IMG/VR virus record: IMGVR_UViG_3300037963_004459
Span: 523 to 30,881 of that record
Strand: one strand, 5' to 3'
Length of the DNA stretch: 30,359 nucleotides
Origin: a virus
Shown: positions 22,461-30,359 of the stretch, piece by piece
Position numbering within the stretch: position 1 is the stretch's first letter
How the letters are laid out: each line of letters opens with the position of its first letter
Notes under the pieces: generated by a model
Told to the model about the DNA's origin: nothing
Database searches by the model: none
What the model saw: only the letters and a program-made list of their open reading frames with translations
Program-made: the position numbers and the translations under genes

Positions 22461-25400
22461 ATGTACGAACTAAACGGTGAAGAAATAACTCTAGAAACAT
22501 TACAGAGTTATGCTAATGAATTTGGCATGGATGTAGACTCGTATATTGAGTTTATGAAAAAACAAGGTCTTGTGGAAAAGACAGAAGGTGTTGCTGCGAC
22601 CGATGCGGCTGTAACACCAACAACCGATACGGAGTCAGCGTCGGAAAATATTTTTTCGGAATTACCAGAAGTAACTAAAGAAGACGTAGGCTTAGGCGAA
22701 AGATACTTTGTAGACAGATTTAATAAAACTTACGAAGGAATAGGTTATAAAGCAACTCAAGCTACGTTAAATGAGGTCGAAGCAGCTGGCTTTCAAACAT
22801 CATTTATAGGTAGACTATTAAGCAGCGATGATAAAGAATACAAAGGCGATTTTCAAGACTTTGTTACAATAACATCACCTCCTGATGCAGATGGTAATAC
22901 TACTAAAAAAACAGTTAAAGTAGATAAAGATTTTGGCCTGCCAAGGTTTTTTATGGGTGATGAGACTGAAGAGGTTGGTGACATGCAAAAAATTGAAGGC
23001 TTAGGATTTAATTTTGGCGGTAAAACAGCACGTGAAATAAACGAGTTTATTCAGTCTAATTTAAAAAACTCAAATGTTAATCCTGAAACATACAGTTACG
23101 CTTGGAATATGGCTAACACAAAGCCTGTTGTTATAGACGGAAAAGAGAGAAAGCTAGACGACTTAAATCCAGAAGAGCTAACACAACATGTTGAAAATAT
23201 ATTTGCTGATATAATAGGGTCTGGTAATATTCCTGGTGCTAAAAAAATACAAGAAGATATAGAGCCTGAGATACAAAAGTTTAGCAATGAGCTTTTAGAA
23301 GTTTATAAAGAAAAAGTTGCTAGCGGAGAGTTAGACTATCAAGAAGCTACAAACGAATTTAACGAGGCTGTCAGCAAAAGATATGGCGAGCTTTTTGAAG
23401 AAAGCGATGAGTGGAAAAAGCTAACATCAACATTAGAGAAGGCTGTAGGAAGTAGATTTAATAAAGACTTTACAGATAAAATTAGAATAGAAGCTGAAAA
23501 CGAGCATTTACCAGACTGGGTTGCTAATAACTTTAGCGAAGACTTTGTTAGACAGGCTTATATAACTTCAAGAATAAAAATACCTAAAACAATAGATGAA
23601 ACTCAAATATTGTTTAGAGCTAGAGAGCTAAACGATGTTAGAGAAGAGATAAAAGAACTATCATTAAATCCAGAAGCTAAATACGATAGCGATGGTGAGC
23701 CTACAAACTTTGTTACTAATCAAGATAGAATAAATTATTTAGAGTCAAGAGAAGCTAGGCTAAATCAACTCATCGGTAACGACTTACTTCAACAAAACGA
23801 ATATCAACAAAAACTAAAAGATTTAAAAGTACCTTCAGCTTTTGGTAAAACAATAGACGATCCAGACTTAACTCTTGATGAGTGGCAAGGTATGTTAGGC
23901 GATCAAACTGTACAAATGATTGGCGCGATGTTTACTGGAGGTGGATCTACGTTTGTTCAAGAAGGTGGTGGGGCTGCTTTTGAAATATTAGAAGTTGAAG
24001 CTGCTAAAAAAATGAAAGGCATGAGCATTGAGGATTTTTTTGGTAAAGATCCCGATGATATTGAGGGCGTTAAAAAGAAGTTTAACTTAGACGACTCTGG
24101 AAACAAAAAGCCTACAAGCGAAGACATTGAAATGAAGCTCAAAGCGTTTAGAGAGCTACCATTTGAAGATATTATAGAAAACGGTAAAGTTAAAGTTAGA
24201 GGAAGAAAAAGTAGAATACAAGACGTTATAGACAGCGGCGAAGTTGACATGACAGAAGCTCTGTTTGTTGGTGGTATAACAGCAGGCTTAGATCTTGTAA
24301 GTACATTTTCAACATTTAAAGGCGCTACTAAGCTTATACCTAAAAGTTTACTTAGAGATATAGGAGGCGGAAGACTTAGTCAAGCTTATAAAACTTTTAC
24401 AAAGCCTACCAAAGACGTTTTAGGCAAAAAAGCTGCTTCACCTGCTAAAACATTAGCTGTTGTAACAGGTGTAGAAACTGGTACAGAAATGGCTCAGGAA
24501 GTAACTAGTATGAGCGGTGTTAAAGCTGCTACTGGATATTTTCCTTCAAAAGACAAAGCTTTAAAAAGAATTTATGAAGCTGGCGCTCAAGCGCTTTTGA
24601 CTACTGGTCCTATAACTGTAGGCGGTCAAATTGCTACTACTACTTTTAATGAAACAGTATTAACAAGGATAAAAGGTCTTCCTCAAGCTAGTATGCGTCA
24701 AGCTATAAACGCTAGAAAAGATCAGTTGAGACAGCAAAATGCTGCAGGTTTTATTACTGAAGATCAAATGTTAGATCAATTTACTGAGCTTGAAGCTATT
24801 GAAAACTCTATAGCAAAGCTTAAGCAAACAAACTTTCTTGATTTAAACGAAAGAACTAAGGTTGTTGAGCTGTTTAGAAAACTACAAGAAGAGCAAAAAA
24901 ATATTGAAAAACTAAACAAAGACGCTAAAGAAAGCAAAACTAGAATTGATGCTTTTGATTTATCTGGAAAACCTGGCGAAGGAGCAAACTTTAAGACAGC
25001 TGAAGAGTTGGCTCTTGAAGACGCTAGTGCTAATGCTAAAAAAATAAAAAACCAAATTCAAGAGATTTACATGCAAAACTCTCTTATTAGAAATGGTTTA
25101 AGAACAGCTGAGGTTATAAATAGTATTAAAGAAGGGCCTCTTAAAGACGTTAAGATGCGCGTTTTTGATGACGCTAAAGAAGCTAGGTATAATCTTGAAA
25201 TACTAGGTTTTGGTCAAGAGCAAAGTGGTAGATGGAGATTTAAAGGTAAGTTTCTTAAAATATCAGAAAGCGATTTAATAAACAGAATATTAAACGGAGA
25301 AGCTAATGCTGGATTTTTTAACATGCAAGGCCAGGCTAAAACCGGAATATTTGTTAAACAACACTTAAAAAATAAAATTAAAGAAGGTGTTGAAAACTCT

Positions 25401-28400
25401 TTTAATGCTATTCAACATGAAACTCTCCATGGATTATCTTCAGATTTAACTTTTGATCAGCTACAAAATATTACAAACGGTATTACTAAAGAATTAAAAA
25501 ATGGCGATGCTAAAATGCAAGCTGCTTTGAAAATAGTTGAAGATCAATTAAAACAATTAAAATTAAGCAAAGATAATAGAGTATATCACGACGAATTTTT
25601 AGGTTATTTGTCTGATGCCTTCCACATATTAGATATAGGCCAGGATTATTTAAGCAAAGATAATTCTTCTACTTTGTTTAATATATCTAAATACTTTCAA
25701 GCTGAACATCAAAGCTTACTTAACACTTCCGCGGATATAGTTCAAATGAATCCTGCAGATATTATAAGATTTATTAGAGATTTTAATTTAGGTAAAACAA
25801 ACGCTAATATATCTATGCCAAAGCCAAAAGGTGTAGATGCTCAAGAAGAAGTTAGGCCTGCTCAAAAACAAGGCTCATTATTAAGTGAACAATTGTATCA
25901 ACAGTTAACTCGAGACTTTGAAAACGCTGTAGAAGAATATTCTAGCTTAGTAAGTGAAGAAGAAGCTAAAACATTAGCTGCTAATATTGCCGCTACAAAT
26001 TTGCAGGGTGAAGCATTTAATAGAATACCTAAAAACTTACTAGAAGGTTTTACTCCAGAAGATCTTCAAGATGTTGTTGTTGATTTTATTTCAGATCCAA
26101 AAGTATTAGCTAAGAAAGGCGAAGAGTATAATAAGATAAAAAACAGAGGTGTTGTAGGCTTATTGAAAGGATATAACTTAGGCTTTGAAGGTGGTGTTAT
26201 GGGTTATCTTAACTCTAAACAAGGACGCTTTAGCATTTTTGATCTACGTTTAATAGAGTTTGTTAGAGCACATCCAAAATACGGTAATATAACTGTTAGT
26301 ACTACTCAAGAAGGCGTTACTGCGGCTATAGATCAAACAATAGATCCTTTAAACCCTGAAGATATATTAATACAGCAAGAGGAGCAAACACAACAAGAAG
26401 AGCGACAGTCAAGAGATGGCACAATAATGCTTCATGAGCAAGCGGAAAAAGCTGGTATACCTTTAACACCTGCTTTTGAAGAAGCTTTAAAACTATTCAC
26501 CGATCTGTATCAAGAAGGAAAATTAACTGAAACAGGTTTAAAAGACTTAAAAAAGAAGTTTCCAAAACAATACGATCAGATTTATTCTTTAGTTCAAGAA
26601 GCGTTTGGTGTTGAACCAAAGCCGGGCAACTTAACGCAGACTGATATTCAAAACAGCCAGCGAAAAATGCAAATTGCTACACCTACGTTTTTTAGAAAAC
26701 ATGTGTTTATGAAGCAGTACACTGCAGGTGTTGCTAAGGTTGACAAGAAAGGTGATGTAGTATTCGATAAAGACAACAACGTTGTTATAGACAAAGACAC
26801 TCAATACCTAGCTACAGGCGTTCCATCTGGACTACAAACTCAAAGAGTAACGCAAGCAAATAATATTAAAGCTGCAGAAGACTTGTTCTATGAAACTATA
26901 ATGCGTATGGCTGACAAAGGCCCTCAAAAAGGTAAATTAATACCTAAAAGGCCTAAAAACTTAGTTATTAAAAAGCTTAAAAACTTTAATGATAAGTTTT
27001 TTAATGAAAACATGGGTATTATTAGAGGTGAAGTTAATGTGAAGCAAAAACAATCTAACATGAGCCAAAAGCACAAAGGCATGCATCACATGATAACATT
27101 AATTATTATGTCTCAAGCTGCTAGGCAAAACATGGAGAAAGGTAGAGACTTTGACATGCTTGCTGATGGTTTACCTTCGTCTTTAGCTAGTGACTTCATA
27201 TACAAGCTAGATCCTGAACTATTTAAAGAGTTTATGGGTACGTATCAAGCAATAAACGACGTAATGGGTGTTTATGCTAATAACTATGACAAAAGTAGCT
27301 TAAAAGACGTTCTAAGAAACAAATTAAGCGCTGCGTTTAGTAATCCTATGATAACTAAACTAACAAACGTTCTTGATCCTATATACGCTCAGTACTCAGT
27401 TGATTTAGCTAAAGTTGAAAAAGGATTAATAACTGTTGAAGAACTACCTACATTAAATCAAACTTTAGAAGCGGAGTTAGTTCAAGATATTGTTTTATCT
27501 AATACTTTAGATATTCGTAATGACGACGGAACCAAAGCTCAGTCTATGGACGAGGTATGGTCTAACATAGGTCACGTTACTAAGATGAGACAGTCAACAA
27601 GTTTGTTTGCTGAACAACTAATAAGTGATTTTGGGCAGCAGAAAGGTTTAGAGTTAATTATTAAATACTTGTTACCTAGCGTTGTAGGATCTGGTAAAAT
27701 TGGTGACGGTAGATTTGACATTATAGACGGCGCTCTTGTTGAAGTTGGCGTTGAAAAAGCTGGTAGAAATAGAAAGAAGCTATTTAAAAACTTAGAAGAC
27801 TTTTTTAACAGTAATCACGGTATAAACAAATTGTTAGATGACTACTTAAACGTAGAATTAAAGCAAACAGCTAGGTTAGACAAAGATGGCAACCCTGTTC
27901 AACAAATTAGCGAGGTGTTTGTTGGTGATACTAAAATAAAGGTAAACACTACGCTTTTAGCTCAGTCTAGCTCTGGTATGCTAAACAAAATAAATAAAGA
28001 AAATGAGGCTAGCGTTAAAAATGAAAGTAAAAAGCAAGCTGAAGAAGCTATGCAGTACGCTGATGATATAATTAGATTTTTTAATGAAGCTAATTATTTA
28101 AACGATACTCACATGGCTATGATGCTTAACGGCTTAAACTCTGACATGAAGTCGCCTATGCGTAGAGCTGCTAGATTCATGTATGTTGTTGACGGTGTTG
28201 AAACTTATAAAAATCCAGGTCAAACCTTAGAGTACGAACACATGATACCAGCTCAGTGGCAAATGATGAGACATGTTGCTCAAGTTAGAGATGGTTCTTT
28301 AACTAAAGAAAATTTATCAGAGCTTTACGATCAATATACTGTAGCTATTATTCCAAAGATAATGGATTTAGTTGTTAAAAACTCTGGCTTTAACGCTACA

Positions 28401-30359
28401 ATGCAGCCAGGCTACGAAGTTGGACAACACTCTTCTGGTAGATACTACAACTTAAGAACGCTTGGTAGATCTAACATGTTTGCTATAAGAGAGCTAGATA
28501 CCAATAATATATTTGGAGAGTATCACCAAATGATGGCTGGAAACTTTGATTACAATTATAAAAATTATCAAAACGCAGATAAAGCTATAAATACAGCTCT
28601 AGCTTCTGAAGAAGTTAGAGGTATGTCAACTTTTGACTTTGATGAAACACTAATAGATAAAGGTGATAACTTTATTGTTGCTGAAAAAGATGGTAATAAA
28701 ATAAAAATAACTTCAGCTGCTTGGCCAATACAAGGTCCTGCTTTAGCGGAACAAGGTTACAATTTTGACTTTAGCGATTTTATAAACGTAAGAGGCGGTG
28801 TTGCTGGTCCTCTGATGACTAAGTTTAAAAATCAAATAGCTAAATACGGTATTGATAATGTGTTTATATTAACGGCTAGACCAGCTGAATCTGCTCCGGC
28901 TATTAAATCTTGGCTAGAAACTCAAGGCGTAAACATGCCTATAGAAAACATAACAGGACTAGGTAATAGTACTGGCGAAGCTAAAGCAATGTGGATGCTT
29001 GAAAAGTTTGCTGAAGGATATAACGACATGTACTTTGTTGACGATGCTTTACCCAATGTTAAAGCTGTCAAAAATGTTCTTGATCAACTAGATATTAAAT
29101 CTAAAGTAAGGCAAGCTATACCTTTAGCTAGTGAAGAAATAAGTAATACTTTCAATGATATATTAGAAGACGTAACAGGCATAGAGTCAAAGAAAAGATT
29201 TTCACAAACTAAAGCTAGAAAGCGTGGCGCTAAAAAAGGTAGATTTAGACTTTTTATACCACCATCACACGAAGACTTTATAGGATTGCTATATAACTTT
29301 ATGGGTAAAGGCGAAGTTGGCAATAAACACAAAGAGTTTTTTGAAAACACTTTAGTTAGACCGTTAAATAGAGCATATAAAGAATTAAACGCTGCCAAGC
29401 AAGCTATAGCTACTGACTATAAAAACTTAATAAAAAACTCTGGCGATATTAAAAAGAAGCTAAGACAAAAACTAGCTGATGGTGATTTTACTTTTGAAGA
29501 CGCTGTTAGAGTTTATCTTTGGGACAAGCATGGCTTAGATATTCCTGGCATAGCACCTACTGATCAAAAAAAGCTTGTTGAAGCTGTTATGATGGATCAA
29601 AAGTTACGTATGTTTGCAGAAGTGTTAAATGTAATATCTAAACAAGATGAGTACATAGCGCCTTATGACGGTTGGGAGGGCGGATCTATAAAAACAGATC
29701 TTAATGAAGCTATGGGTGCTACTGGTAGAAAAAAGTTTTTTGAACAGTTTTTAAATAACGCTAATACAATTTTTTCGCCAGAAAATTTAAATAAAATAGA
29801 AGCTGCTTATGGTCCTAATTTTAGAGAAGCTTTAGAAGACATGCTGTATAGAATAGAAACTGGTAGAAATAGACCTCAAGGTCAAGGCAGAATGTTAAAT
29901 AAGTTTATGAACTGGTTAAACGGCTCTGTTGCTAGCGTTATGTTCTTAAATATGAGATCTGCTTTACTACAGCAAATGTCTATAGTTAATTTTATAAATT
30001 TTGCCGACAACAATATATATGCAGCTGCTAAAGCTTTTGCTAATCAAAAGCAATACTGGAACGATTGGGCTTTTATATTTAATTCTGATTTTTTAAAAGA
30101 AAGAAGAAAAGGTATTGGAACAGATATTAATGGTAATGATTTAGCTAGATCTTTGCAAGATTCAAGAAACCCTATGGCTAAACTATTTCAAATGTTGTTA
30201 AGATCTGGTTTCGCACCTACACAAATAGCGGATAACGTAGCTATTGCTACAGGTGGATCTACGTTTTATAGAAATAGAATAAACTCATATTTAAAAGACG
30301 GGTTAAGCCAAAAAGAAGCAGAGCAAAGAGCTTTTGAAGACTTTCAAGAAATAGCAGAA
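22461..30359 (+). CDS. Giant polyvalent virion protein with zincin-like and HAD domains (3' end outside window)
   Basis: The frame is open from the ATG at 22461 to the last base, 2633 codons without a stop. The start lies two bases after the previous stop. The N-terminus (MYELNGEEITLETLQSYANE) resembles openings of giant proteins in marine phages. Likely layout: residues 1-470 helical; 480-700 helical with Gly/Ala-rich hydrophobic stretches (MIGAMFTGGGSTF, FVGGITAGLDLV); a zincin-like motif HETLH at 986-990; long helical regions to about 2050; a complete HAD motif set at 2059-2195; then a C-terminal part with NGSVASVMFLNMRSALL and TQIADNVAIATGGSTFYRN, which I recall as conserved in such proteins. 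Large multi-enzyme proteins of this kind are known as polyvalent proteins and are thought to be packaged and injected with the DNA. Injection is inferred from gene position after the tail genes and from size. No DxDGD RNA-polymerase signature was found. Confidence 0.8.
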   Translation, partial: MYELNGEEITLETLQSYANEFGMDVDSYIEFMKKQGLVEKTEGVAATDAAVTPTTDTESASENIFSELPEVTKEDVGLGERYFVDRFNKTYEGIGYKATQATLNEVEAAGFQTSFIGRLLSSDDKEYKGDFQDFVTITSPPDADGNTTKKTVKVDKDFGLPRFFMGDETEEVGDMQKIEGLGFNFGGKTAREINEFIQSNLKNSNVNPETYSYAWNMANTKPVVIDGKERKLDDLNPEELTQHVENIFADIIGSGNIPGAKKIQEDIEPEIQKFSNELLEVYKEKVASGELDYQEATNEFNEAVSKRYGELFEESDEWKKLTSTLEKAVGSRFNKDFTDKIRIEAENEHLPDWVANNFSEDFVRQAYITSRIKIPKTIDETQILFRARELNDVREEIKELSLNPEAKYDSDGEPTNFVTNQDRINYLESREARLNQLIGNDLLQQNEYQQKLKDLKVPSAFGKTIDDPDLTLDEWQGMLGDQTVQMIGAMFTGGGSTFVQEGGGAAFEILEVEAAKKMKGMSIEDFFGKDPDDIEGVKKKFNLDDSGNKKPTSEDIEMKLKAFRELPFEDIIENGKVKVRGRKSRIQDVIDSGEVDMTEALFVGGITAGLDLVSTFSTFKGATKLIPKSLLRDIGGGRLSQAYKTFTKPTKDVLGKKAASPAKTLAVVTGVETGTEMAQEVTSMSGVKAATGYFPSKDKALKRIYEAGAQALLTTGPITVGGQIATTTFNETVLTRIKGLPQASMRQAINARKDQLRQQNAAGFITEDQMLDQFTELEAIENSIAKLKQTNFLDLNERTKVVELFRKLQEEQKNIEKLNKDAKESKTRIDAFDLSGKPGEGANFKTAEELALEDASANAKKIKNQIQEIYMQNSLIRNGLRTAEVINSIKEGPLKDVKMRVFDDAKEARYNLEILGFGQEQSGRWRFKGKFLKISESDLINRILNGEANAGFFNMQGQAKTGIFVKQHLKNKIKEGVENSFNAIQHETLHGLSSDLTFDQLQNITNGITKELKNGDAKMQAALKIVEDQLKQLKLSKDNRVYHDEFLGYLSDAFHILDIGQDYLSKDNSSTLFNISKYFQAEHQSLLNTSADIVQMNPADIIRFIRDFNLGKTNANISMPKPKGVDAQEEVRPAQKQGSLLSEQLYQQLTRDFENAVEEYSSLVSEEEAKTLAANIAATNLQGEAFNRIPKNLLEGFTPEDLQDVVVDFISDPKVLAKKGEEYNKIKNRGVVGLLKGYNLGFEGGVMGYLNSKQGRFSIFDLRLIEFVRAHPKYGNITVSTTQEGVTAAIDQTIDPLNPEDILIQQEEQTQQEERQSRDGTIMLHEQAEKAGIPLTPAFEEALKLFTDLYQEGKLTETGLKDLKKKFPKQYDQIYSLVQEAFGVEPKPGNLTQTDIQNSQRKMQIATPTFFRKHVFMKQYTAGVAKVDKKGDVVFDKDNNVVIDKDTQYLATGVPSGLQTQRVTQANNIKAAEDLFYETIMRMADKGPQKGKLIPKRPKNLVIKKLKNFNDKFFNENMGIIRGEVNVKQKQSNMSQKHKGMHHMITLIIMSQAARQNMEKGRDFDMLADGLPSSLASDFIYKLDPELFKEFMGTYQAINDVMGVYANNYDKSSLKDVLRNKLSAAFSNPMITKLTNVLDPIYAQYSVDLAKVEKGLITVEELPTLNQTLEAELVQDIVLSNTLDIRNDDGTKAQSMDEVWSNIGHVTKMRQSTSLFAEQLISDFGQQKGLELIIKYLLPSVVGSGKIGDGRFDIIDGALVEVGVEKAGRNRKKLFKNLEDFFNSNHGINKLLDDYLNVELKQTARLDKDGNPVQQISEVFVGDTKIKVNTTLLAQSSSGMLNKINKENEASVKNESKKQAEEAMQYADDIIRFFNEANYLNDTHMAMMLNGLNSDMKSPMRRAARFMYVVDGVETYKNPGQTLEYEHMIPAQWQMMRHVAQVRDGSLTKENLSELYDQYTVAIIPKIMDLVVKNSGFNATMQPGYEVGQHSSGRYYNLRTLGRSNMFAIRELDTNNIFGEYHQMMAGNFDYNYKNYQNADKAINTALASEEVRGMSTFDFDETLIDKGDNFIVAEKDGNKIKITSAAWPIQGPALAEQGYNFDFSDFINVRGGVAGPLMTKFKNQIAKYGIDNVFILTARPAESAPAIKSWLETQGVNMPIENITGLGNSTGEAKAMWMLEKFAEGYNDMYFVDDALPNVKAVKNVLDQLDIKSKVRQAIPLASEEISNTFNDILEDVTGIESKKRFSQTKARKRGAKKGRFRLFIPPSHEDFIGLLYNFMGKGEVGNKHKEFFENTLVRPLNRAYKELNAAKQAIATDYKNLIKNSGDIKKKLRQKLADGDFTFEDAVRVYLWDKHGLDIPGIAPTDQKKLVEAVMMDQKLRMFAEVLNVISKQDEYIAPYDGWEGGSIKTDLNEAMGATGRKKFFEQFLNNANTIFSPENLNKIEAAYGPNFREALEDMLYRIETGRNRPQGQGRMLNKFMNWLNGSVASVMFLNMRSALLQQMSIVNFINFADNNIYAAAKAFANQKQYWNDWAFIFNSDFLKERRKGIGTDINGNDLARSLQDSRNPMAKLFQMLLRSGFAPTQIADNVAIATGGSTFYRNRINSYLKDGLSQKEAEQRAFEDFQEIAE
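25398..25620 (+). other. Zincin-like metallopeptidase motif within the giant protein
   Basis: Residues 986-990 read HETLH followed by GL, the HExxH zinc-binding helix of zincins. About 55 residues on, YHDEFLGYLSDA contains Glu1045, well placed to be the third zinc ligand as in gluzincins. Preceding residues (NSFNAIQ) fit the hydrophobic start of the active-site helix. Possible roles are cutting host proteins after entry, or processing virion proteins. Confidence 0.55.
28623..29112 (+). other. HAD-superfamily phosphatase-like domain within the giant protein
   Basis: All four HAD motifs are visible in order. Motif I is FDFDETL with nucleophile Asp2059 and Asp2061. Motif II is ILTARP with Thr2138. 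A Lys suitable for motif III is at 2175 in GEAKAMWML. Motif IV is YFVDDALPN with Asp2194 and Asp2195. The spacing gives a domain of about 160 residues, and all catalytic positions are intact, so enzyme activity is plausible. Possible substrates include nucleotides, nucleic-acid ends or a phosphoprotein; the sequence does not show which. Confidence 0.8.

Noticed and set aside
23957-24250. Minus-strand open frame of 97 codons
   Set aside because: It lies inside the giant protein gene, has a Ser/Leu/Phe-rich composition typical of antisense to AT-rich genes, and shows no domain.
28623-28660. DFDET as part of a phage RNA-polymerase DxDxD active site
   Set aside because: The other three HAD motifs follow at proper spacing, and the Thr two residues after the second Asp is the HAD pattern.
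29084-29398. Minus-strand open frame of 104 codons
   Set aside because: It is antisense to the region after the HAD domain, which is clearly coding on the + strand; no motif or start context supports it.
1-30359. tRNA genes, CRISPR arrays, insertion sequences, integrase or attachment sites
   Set aside because: Gaps between genes are all under 60 bases and hold none of the expected structures; no such coding motifs were seen.

Overview
The window is a compact, AT-rich stretch of phage genome. Twelve genes lie on the + strand with almost no space between them. From left to right it reads as a virion-structure module: the end of the large terminase, portal, acidic scaffold, HK97-type major capsid protein, a conserved 280-aa protein, two head-tail connector or ring-type proteins, and a 2953-aa tail protein. 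These are followed by two small beta-rich structural proteins, two candidate internal virion proteins, and the first 2633 codons of a giant protein that runs off the right edge. Order and sequence character fit a tailed phage with a short, podovirus-like tail. Portal and capsid resemble, from memory, proteins of crAss-like phages and related uncultured marine phages. No start codon has a clear Shine-Dalgarno sequence and most have A at -3, as expected for a Bacteroidota host. The host call is inference; no host marker or lysogeny gene is present.

Region 1 (1-6705) is head assembly. Terminase packs DNA through the portal into a shell of capsid protein built on the acidic scaffold. A strong terminator follows the capsid gene, and a second stable hairpin follows the next gene. 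Both are capped by UNCG tetraloops, so the capsid transcript is probably insulated and downstream genes are made at a lower level.

Region 2 (6726-19674) is the tail. Two connector-like proteins lead into a huge protein whose first half resembles a beta-propeller nozzle/stabilization protein and whose last ~180 residues return to that family's conserved C-terminal end. Between these ends lies a ~1,220-residue insertion that looks like a string of beta-sandwich, carbohydrate-binding-like modules. The 572-aa connector just upstream also carries a large beta-rich insertion, so the tail of this phage seems heavily decorated for binding glycans.

Region 3 (19716-30359) is probably ejected cargo: a protein with ten heptad and eight hendecad repeats, an alpha-helical 548-aa protein, and the giant protein. 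The giant protein carries a zincin-like HETLH motif and a complete HAD-phosphatase motif set, making it a polyvalent, probably injected, multi-enzyme protein.

No tRNA, CRISPR array, integrase, insertion sequence or replication gene was seen. There is no gene-free stretch longer than 60 bases. The most unusual parts are the decorated tail protein and the enzyme-bearing giant protein.
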